Positions 45,801 to 56,400 of a stretch of 64,000 bases of DNA are shown in pieces. Position 1 is the first letter of the stretch. Each line of letters begins with the position of its first letter. The stretch is from positions 1,698,501-1,762,500 of the forward strand of contig JBBDHG010000061.1 in assembly GCA_037951165.1 (NCBI GenBank). Direction: 5' to 3'. This stretch comes from Lophius americanus. Taxonomy: Eukaryota; Chordata; Actinopteri; Lophiiformes; Lophiidae. Both the position numbers and the translations under genes were made by a program. Below the pieces are notes generated by a model. That model saw nothing but the letters and a program-made list of their open reading frames with translations. It was not told the DNA's origin and did not search any database.

Positions 45801-47412
45801 TTGACCACAGGTGTGTCCCAATATCTACAGTCACAGGAAATCATATTGAGGATCTCAAACATGATACGGAAATAGTTGTGCTGATAAACCCATGAGTGAC
45901 TTTCTGGTTTCATTGAGCATAACATACAGTTACGATAACAGCGTATCCTAGTATTATACTTTGATATTGAAACAAAATACTATCCCTCTACCTGTAAATT
46001 AGGATGACATCTGCACATACCAAGAAACAAATCTGCTTCAAACTGTCTGAATCTGCACTGAGCATGCATCCTACTGTGATTCCTGTTATTTTAGCAGATC
46101 TGGGTTTACGAGGATCATATTCACAATATTGTCGTCTAAAAGGTAAATTGTTTTCAGATAAAATGAAGAGGAAACGCTTCCGTTTTTAGTTAAAATGTTG
46201 TCTAGGAGAAGGAGAGACAGAGAAGATGAGAAATGAGGAGAGAGACAGAGGAGGGATGAACAATATTAAAATTAAACAATAATGAAGACAAGCAGAAATT
46301 ATATTAGTTATTACAATAATAATGTTATAAGTAATAATATCAACAACGCTGATATCATTATCAAAAACTACAAATGCAAGAAAAATAATAATAAATCATA
46401 TATTAATAAAATATATTTTATTAAAATCTCTATGTATAAGCGTATCTATCTTATCCTTGCTTAACATTTTCTGTTTTTGGTCCCATGTCATAAACAGCAT
46501 GTTCAAGTTGAATTTGTTTACTTTTAGCTGCAGAAATAAGATTGACATTATAATATTAGGACAAAGCAGACTTTAGTCTGGTTTTCAGCCTGGATGGTTG
46601 TTGTGTAAAATTAACTCATTATCGCTTCGGCTAATGCTATATAAACCTGAATTGAGTCATCCTTATGTTTGAATAGGGTGTAACAGAACATGTAAAGGTG
46701 TAAAACTATAATTACTTGATAAAGACAGAAGTAACGAAGAATGTAGCCATGAGACCAAAACAGGCGAAGACCACAGCAGCGATCGGCTCCGGATCCCCCC
46801 AACGCACATACTCCACCGGTATGGGCTCACAACCTGAAGGATTAAGACAGAGAACACAGAAAACCCTCCAGAAAAATGTATATTTAACTTTGAGTGACAC
46901 TCAGAGGAGCTGTATTTGAATGTAAGAACATTATTGTAGCTTAATATGGATAGAGCAAAGGACTACTACAGAGACTACTACAGACAAACTACAGAGGAGA
47001 ACGGTGAATGCGGGAAACAGCGAGTGTTTACATAAGGGCAAGATAAGGGTTTCAAACATTGTTTAAGAATTCTGTGTCCCAAAAAAAATCCTATATTCTG
47101 GCAAGAGTCTTCAGGCGTGAGCATAAAGCATAAACTTACACTCATTTCTGCAGACTTAGTTCATAGTGTTGTCTCATGTTCAAGGCTTCTCTGGCCGGAT
47201 TGCTTATCTTTAGGAAAATATTTGAATTGCGGAATTGTGTTTCTTTGCAGCACATTGGAAATATATAGAAAATGTGTGTTTACCTGTGAGGTCATCAGTG
47301 GGCCAGAAGCCCATGACACAGACTCGACAAGTGTATTCATCAAACACAAACTCATTCTCTTTGCAGGGAGTGCAGGTCCAACAGCAGCTCACTTCTCCTT
47401 TACGGATAACCT

Positions 47413-47475
<63 letters not shown>

Positions 47476-50400
47476 CAAATGTACATACACAAACACAATG
47501 TCAGACCAGTGTGACAGGGTGGAAAGGTCCCAAAGCTCCAATGGCACTTTTCTGTAGCTAATATTACACTCTGTTGGCAGAGAAATTAGTTTTTATACAC
47601 CAGGTGATAAAGAAAAGTTGGAATATATATATTATATATTATATATATGGGGGGTTCCACTTCCTCTTACAGCCATGGAAACTATACGCTAGCCTTGATT
47701 GAGAAGAGATGCCATAAGCATGCTAGTCCTGGGATGGTGACATGGCGCATGATTCTTGGAGAGATGAAAAGTAATACAGGAAGACCTAGCTGAAATGATT
47801 GTGATGTATTTTTTGAGGTTATGCGCTGCTAACGGGAAAGGAAGTTAGTGGTGACTCAAGGTCAGCAGAGGTTCTAGAGCCAGAGTGTGGAATTTGTGAT
47901 AGGGTTTCAGGAGAGGAGATATAAACATGCAAATTAAAAGCTCAACACCTAAATGGGGCTGAAAGCTGCAATATAACAGGGAGTCAGTGCAGAATGTGTA
48001 GGTGGAGATTAATATTAGAGTCTGTTGGAATGATAAAGTGGGGGCAGAAGGTTGGACTGCATGGACGCAAATGTGTGGAAGCCGAGAGCAGCCATGGTGG
48101 CACATAATCATTTATCATAACAAGTGACAGTTTTTTGAAATGAAGGGATAATTATTTCATTATCTTGAGATAACAAAAAACGATATTGCTGTTGCCATGT
48201 CGACATCGAAAGCAGGACCGCACAACCCGGATGTTAAGCAAAGCACCAAATTTATGACAGGAATGGCAGATGAAAACAACAAATTAACCTTATAATGACC
48301 TTGAAACACACAGTACCCAAAGCCACTTCAAACAAGGTGTATTATTAAGAAAAGTTTTATCTCAAATCTGATGCATTATAAGGAAACTCCTTTGTCATTA
48401 TCAGGAATCATTTGTTGCAGTCACAATGTTGAATAAGCTTTTATTCTTGGTTACATGGTTACCCCATCCGGATGTTAGGCGAAGCACCAAAAATATGAGA
48501 AACTACTTATGATTTTCGTCTTAAATCAGTTGCTACAGCTACAGGACCAGTGATATCTGATGAACGTTCAGAAAATAACAGTACCTGTAACTAACCTGTT
48601 GTTTTTCTCATTAACACAAGAAATTATAACGGTAAACGATCATCTTTTATCTGTTAATAACGAGTTAATTATCTTGTTATCACGACAAAACTGACAAAAA
48701 TAATTATCTGCATCAATTCTCTTCCATACAAAAACAGAAATGGTACATGATTTAAAATTCAAAATGGCTTGAATTTTAAAAGACATTTATCAGTAATATA
48801 AAAGGTTGTGCATTGGAGTGAAGCGTACTTTGATCTGTGCCTTTTGGCACGGCTCGGAGCAGACTGACTGGATGACGTCACTCTTGTTACTCCAGATTTC
48901 CTCATCATTCATCTTTAAGCCGCCCTGATCCCAGCTTCCCACGTGGATGTAAGCATACTCATCCTCGCCTATTTGCTTGAAGTTCATGATTTCATACCTG
49001 AAATGAAACAGAACACGCAAACTTTTTGTAACTGTCTTTAAAAATAATCAAATATAAATCCTTCCCCTTTGTCCCCGTCTTCATATTCGTCCCTACCTGC
49101 CGGGAGAGTCGCCATTCTTATCAAAGAGGATGATCTCGCCAGATACCCCAGTGAAGTTGGTTTTCATGAGGAATTCCAAGAGCTTGCGCCCATCAATGGG
49201 CCTCATGGACTCACACAAACCCTGACACCAAGTGAGAATCAAACACCGTCAAAACTCAATGTGAAAGTAATGAAATCGACACTGTTCAAGATTCTACCTT
49301 GTATCCCGGGCAGAGGGCTTTCTGCATGGCATGCAGGCCATAGGCCATGGAGTAGATTGCATTTATGACAAAGCCCATCTTGGTGTCCTGGGCATACTGG
49401 TGACGCAGAGACTCTCTCCCTGTGTGGAGCATAAGCAGAAACCAAATCCCTTTTATCTAAACTGTCTAAATGTTAGGATGTGAAAATAGTTGGTATGTAA
49501 CACAGAATCTGTGTGTGGCACTGACAGGTGCAGGTCCGGTTGTACATGCTGTTCTTCTGCTGATGTCCCATCAGCCTGCACTGGAAGCGATGCTGCCAGA
49601 ACTCAGGGAACCAGGGATTCCTCAGGTTTGATTCGGGTTTCAGGTTCAGGTAATAATCATCGAACCAGGTCACATACGCTGATTTAAGCTTTATAGTGAT
49701 TCCGCCCGCTGCCTCCTTCTGGTAGCCATCAGTCACATCGTACCTGTCAGCCCAGCCGTCACTGAACACGAGAGGAGGGAAGGGCGAAACAAAAAGAAGC
49801 ATCGGTCACGTTATGGTTTAATATTTTACACAGAAGTTTTTTTAACTACATACCTGAAAAGGATATTATGCAGATCCTTCATGTTACGAAGAACTAGTTT
49901 AATTTGGGAGGGATCAGTTGCATATTTCTGCCACTAGGAGAAACTTGATCACCAGAAGTTTTAAGTCAATAATTTCTCATCCGTTTAGTCCAATTCAGTT
50001 TTGATTCGCCTCAAGCCTAAGTCATATTTTAAGCTAATATTTCATATTTTACCTACTAGGGGGAGTTTTTCATATGAGACACTCTTGACTTCGCCTCAAG
50101 CAAATCTAAATTGTATTTGCCATATTTTAATTTAGTTGTTCCTATTTCCCTCAATACGAAGCTATTTTTTTACTGTTTCTCTCTCTCTCTTAACTACATC
50201 CGATTATTTCCTAATTAGCTCATATGAATCTGCACAAGGAGATCTATCTTGTATATATCTTGTTTATATATACAAATATATATAGTAATATAGTAATATA
50301 TATATAGGTATATATATAGGTATAAATATATTTCTTTGTTCAAGATAGATTTCTTGAACAAAGAAATCTATCTTGTTTTATAACTGAGATTAGAAAAAAC

Positions 50401-53400
50401 GGTAAGAACTGTATTTGTCTTCATAACTGAGTAACTATGGTCTCTTAGAGCATATTGCGGACTTAAAAAAAAAGAAGTTAAGTTGAGTCAACATGGACCA
50501 TTTGAGAATATTAATGAGTCACATTTCATGCGAAGAGTTCAATCAGGGGGGCTTCTCAGTGATATACCCTTGCTGTGAGGGACAATTATGTGTGCCTAAT
50601 TCTTACACAGAGACTACTCATTGTATGCGATTACAGCATCTTCACAAAGGCCAATCCCATCAAAAGGCTTAAAAATAATATCACATATTCTTTTACATAT
50701 TTATTGAACTGATATATTTCAACAAAATTGTTTATTTGATTGACTTACCAACTTCACAGTGCTGATCAAAGCTCTATATTACAAAATAGCATTATGTCAT
50801 TGTCAACGAGTTTGTTGATGCATTTAGAATTCTGAAAATAGGACTTAGATTGATTTGTGACTTAAAAAGTAATTGTGAATTATTTAATTATGTATCAGTT
50901 AGGGACTATAGTTTATAAAAGATTTAAGCTTAATGGACCTTATACGCAGAATAACAGGTTTTCATCCTCTGCAGACACACCCTCTCACATATCTGTTGAG
51001 AAACTGTGTGAGTTTACACCCGGTAAAGTAAAGTATCCTGGACCATCTATTATTACCTTTACCTCGAGACACTTGTTTGCAATCAACAAAGGCAGAGGCT
51101 TGATCCCCCCTCCACACATGCATAGACATGTAAACAAGGACGCCTCACTGACTCTAACTGATATAAGGAACCAAAGGTTCTTATTAAAAACTTTGTTAAC
51201 CAAGGTTGGAGTTACATAACAGCTACGTGGGTGTGTTTTTTTTCTTTTACTGATGCCTAGTTCCTTGGCTGAGGTGTGAGATCATTTCATAACACATCCT
51301 TGGAGGAGCGAGTGCAGAATTGTACACTGGCATGAAAAAGACAGAAATGGATATGAAAAGCATGGAGTGCTTTATCTCTGGATAGTTTGAATCACTCTTG
51401 AGCAATTCTGAAACCCACACATCGACCTGTGAGGGCAGTGCTACATGCAGCGTTTCGCTTCACCACCTACAAGGATGAGGACACACAAGTTTGTGTGAGT
51501 GTGTTTGTGTGTGTATAAGACGGATATATTGAGCATTATTTGACAGAGCACAATTCTGGTGAACCAGCCACAAATTGTTTTTTAAGTGGACGGTTTAGCG
51601 GCAGAGACCTGAGGCTGGAAAGGATTCAGTTTCTAAAATTAAACAAGACGTGAAATGGAAAAAAGTGAAACAGTTGCAAGAGGAAAAATTCTCTTCCTGG
51701 ACCTTAGCGGCTCCGGCTGCAACATTTCATCAAGTGAGGTGCTTTCGTGTTTGTTAATTCATTTGTCATTTTACCTTTATGCAACCTGAAAGTCTCCATG
51801 AGATTTTGCCAGATTACCAGCCATGCCTCCATTGCTAGATTCATTCCAGAACTCCCCAAACTAAATTGCTTGCCTTCTCCCTGCCTTAATTCATCAACCT
51901 CACCATCTCTGCCAAGTCCCATTAAACCTTTCACTCAGACTCTGACTTAAATTTGAATTTGGGTCCATACCGAGTGGGAAACCTATAAAGGCTTCTTGAT
52001 ATAGACTTCTCGGATACGACCGCTCAGATTCAGCTCACACCGTTCCAGAAACAACACAAAAATAACAACATTCCCTGTCTCTGTCTCTATAGGTGGAACA
52101 GAAGCATGTACTGCATGTACTGTATAAACCAGATGACAAATGTTTCAGGCTGGCTGGAGAAGTTCGCTTTATGCCGGAAACTATTTAGAACAATACAAAA
52201 GGTGATGTCGACAGTGTGTTCAAAAGTATGCAAATGTGCTGAAGGACACAAGCAATAATTCATCCTGATATATTTGCATGAAACAGAAAGGAATGTGCCG
52301 CTGCCAAACTTCATCTCAAATTTGATGACCCTCAAAACAGATCGTTGAGGAGAAATATCTGAACAATAGTTTTTAAGATAAGCGTACAATTCCACCGAGT
52401 GTCTGGAAGCTGTGTGTGGTCATATGGATTAAAGAATGGGATATTTTCACTATGTAGTTCAAGGTTATTTTATGTTTCCTGCCATCAGATTTGGGTGACA
52501 GCCTACATAATGTGGCTCCTAATGAGAAGAGGCATTAATAGAACGGCAGGAATATGAGAGAGAGCCAGAGCTAGAGAGCTAAAACCTTAAAATAAAACAT
52601 GTTATTCTTGGAAAATCTCCTGTGAAATCAACCCCCTCTTTCCTCCTTATGTATATCAATTTTATTTAGTATTGTTAATTAATTAAATACTTTCTTCTGG
52701 GCACCATATTCCCAGCCTCTAGTTCCTAAATAGAAAATGCCATTTTTACCTCCAGAAAAGAGGCTAGGTTTTAAACAGTGTTCATCTGCACGTTTTTTTT
52801 GCTGTTTTTTTTTTTTTTTCAACGGTAGAAATGCTAAAACAAGCTACTGGACATAAATAGATGAACTCAGAAAAAGTAATGAAATTATGGCATGGATCTG
52901 GAAATGACTAAATTTCCCAAAAATGACTGAACCGAATCTCAAGACAGCCTAAATGTCAGGAAACATTCAAAATTTTCGGATGGCTCATTTGCTGCATTAT
53001 ACCTATATAGATCGTCAGATTTTTTTTTTTTTGCTGGTTAAATATAATTCCCCATTGGAGTACTTGAAACTGGAAAGGATGGTCTTAACAATTCTCTGCT
53101 GCTCCTTTGCAACAGGCATGAATAAAAGTAATTTTATCCCCAAAACGTCAAAAACAATTTAATTTTCTAATTTTTTTACCCACATAAACCTTAATGGGAG
53201 GAAGAACTGGATTGATTGATTTTGGGAAAGGTTGGTTGTATATTTCCAACCTACTGGTGTTGGAAATATAAAACCGATCCCTAGTTTATCATCAAATGTT
53301 TTCGGACATAATTTGTCAATCGTTGGTCCGATTTCGTACAAGTTTGGTGCCTATGAATCGACTCCAGGATTTCTGACTTGTTTATGTTACATTTTAATTC

Positions 53401-56400
53401 AACAGTTCATATTTTACTTACTATTGGGGAGCTTTTTCTTTTTACCAATGTTACTGTGGAAATAACTTCACATTTAATGTGGGAGTCTTTGGTCAGGAGG
53501 ATTGCTTTTACAAACGAAGGGGATTAAGGACTTTTCGGGGATATACCTTTGCGGTTGGGAATGACAGCATAAGTCTAGTTTGCATTTGCATACACTTAAG
53601 AAAAAGCTGGATAACTTTTTCAATAAAAGCATCACGCTATCTTTAAAAAATGTTTTAAACATTTCCGTAAAATTTCATGATAATAATAATCTGCACATTC
53701 ACAGTCCCATAAATAGTTCAGTAAAAATACCTGGTGTATCCTAGACCACCATGAAGTGGATGGATGTGATGTAGATAATAAGGATGATGATGAGAGGAAT
53801 AGATGACTCCGATGACAACAAACACATCTGGTTGATGATCCTGGACAGCTGAAGGTTCTACATTAGAAATTAATGCAAAATGCTAAAAAAAAAAATTTAA
53901 AAAGCAACAAACTGGACACATTTAATTTTTTATACTTCCATAAAATTGAAAAGCCCACAACTCAGTAATTCTACAAACCAAAAGCCACCACTCACCTTCC
54001 AACTAGCACAAACTCTCCTACCAAGCTTTGCCGTCTCATGGCCATCAGAATGCCTCGGACCGTCATGCCCTCGCAGAAGCAGGCCACCACTCTGGCCTTG
54101 GGCAGGTGACCCCGGAGCTTCTGCAGGAGCTTATCAAAGCTCTGTTCCCCTGCGTTGCTGTATATCTTATCAGAGTGGGCAATACAGATCCCCTCCTTTG
54201 CTGCCATCTCTTTAAATGCCTCCATACCACTCTCTCCATAATTACCTAAGGAAGGGAGAACATGAATGTAAAGGGGCTCATTCACACACAAAACCTGTAG
54301 CTTGGTGCCAAATTAAAGCTGACAGACCCCAACAGAATAGACGATGAGGGGTCATTGCTCAACTCCACAGGTCTTGGTTTGACTATGAATACAATCACAT
54401 ACTGAGTTCTAACACCAGCACAGGAGAATCTGGTGATTTGGTCCGTGTTAAAGGAAGTGCTGCAGCTAAGACTTCAATGTTGGGCGGGAAATGGGGTCAA
54501 CTACACTGCATCAAATGGAAATTCAAGAAAGCAAATTTCTAGGAAATTGATCTTAATTGTCTCCATGGAAAAAAAAAAATCTTGTCAAGCATGTGTTTCA
54601 CATAGAAAATTTTATTTTATTTTTAAGAAACTATATCTTACTTTATCTTAGTAAGATACTCCAACTCAGTTTGAGCTAAATTTAACAACCAGTATCAAGG
54701 TACAACGATGGTTCACATAATATTCCAGCAGATTTTTCACATAATTTTAGGAATAAGGACTGCATATACTGCTTATTACTAAAAAAAAAAAATGATTGAA
54801 AAAAAGATATATTAAATCTGAGCATTTTTATTTTATTTAGTTTTAAGACCCATTGTCTATTTCAGTGGCTACATTTTTTATGCTTGTTTTGAGAATTGTG
54901 GCCAAGTAAAATTTTCTCACCCCATTGGCAGATTTATTTCATCATTTAAAGAAAATTTGATTATAATTTAAGAATATTTGCTTTCTTCTAGTATGTCCGT
55001 TTTTGCAGTGTACATCTTTTAACGTGTGAGTTTTACTCCTTTATTTTGCATTCATCCTTGCTAATATGATATATTTTAAATTGTAATTTCACCTCTGTTG
55101 GAGCTTTAGCTGATGCCGCCATATCTGTTTGCACCATAACTATTGTATTTTTTTCCTTCTCTTTTCTAACTCTCAAAGATGACTTTATACCTTCGATTAA
55201 GCAAAGAGTAATTAGGTCGTAAAATGTAATGAAAAATAGGCCGGGAAGTTCAGAATCTCAAAGAAAAACTATCTCCTCTGTGGTTACAGGAAAATGGTTT
55301 CTCACATCGGATCCCTGTGCTTCTCTTAGTTCTTCTTCCCTAAAGAACTACAGCAGTTCTGAACATTCGATACATTTTGTTTACTTTGTCATTAAATGGA
55401 TTATTAACTTTCTCATGAGTTTAAGCACATCCCATATGGAAAAAACAGGCAAAGTGCATTTACATTTTCCATATAGTGTAATATAATTGCTCTGTCATTT
55501 TACACAGGATGTCTGATACAGTTCCAGTAACTTCTGGAGTTTAGAAAACAAATTAATAGAGTCATGGGCTGGTAAGATGAAAATCTGACAAATAATAATT
55601 TTGTGCTTACTCAGTTTGTGACATACAAATGTGGTGTGCATAAATTAGGACAATGCACGGCGTGATCCATCACACTGATCCTAACCTGCCATGTTTTTGG
55701 GTTCAGTATGTTAATGCATTATGTTAACGTGAAGGAATGATTAACCCGTTATAAAACTGATGTTGTGCTGAAAAGAGATACATATTTATTTTGGTAAATG
55801 AAGGTTTAGTCGATGTGTTCATGCCAACCTGAGGAAAATGAAAGAATGACAAATATAACTCAGTCTCACCCTCAGTGTGAATGGCTGAGACGTAACTCCA
55901 GCTGTATCTCTTTACAATGTCCACCATGGCTCTGGCTTGTTGCTTATCTGATGGCACCACCCTCATGAAATATTTATATAGGCTCTGTTGGGAGAAACGA
56001 AGACGTTTAGTAGACATACTAAACCACTGCACTATGAATTCTAAATAAGGCAGCACCTGTTTTTAAGGACATTCAGGTACTCTACTACATCAGGTACAAC
56101 TATAGTACTTTTGTCTCCATCTTTCACGGTACAATCGTCCTTTAGAAATGTGATCCATGACCATGCAATATCTTCGTTATAGCTGTATTATCATCAAAAG
56201 TCTACTCTGCAAAGAAAACCAACTGGGTAAAAAATAATGTTGGGAAGATGAGAAATTGGCACGCCAATATAAAAGTCTGAAATCTTGAGTAAGTTGTGAT
56301 GGGCTTACCTTGTCACTGAGATCCATGCTCGTGGCTGAGTAAGCTATCTGTGGGATGTTGAAGAGCTGGAGGAGATTCTGCACCTGGATGGCCACAGAGC

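Larger units (their letters stand above)
49762..53995 (-). other. Large grm5 intron 5
   Basis: No coding matches were seen. It contains two diverged copies of one unknown repeat (about 49950-50650 and 53220-53620), a TA-rich stretch at about 50260-50330, overlapping hairpins at 50331-50374 and a perfect hairpin at 53239-53270. Confidence 0.6.
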
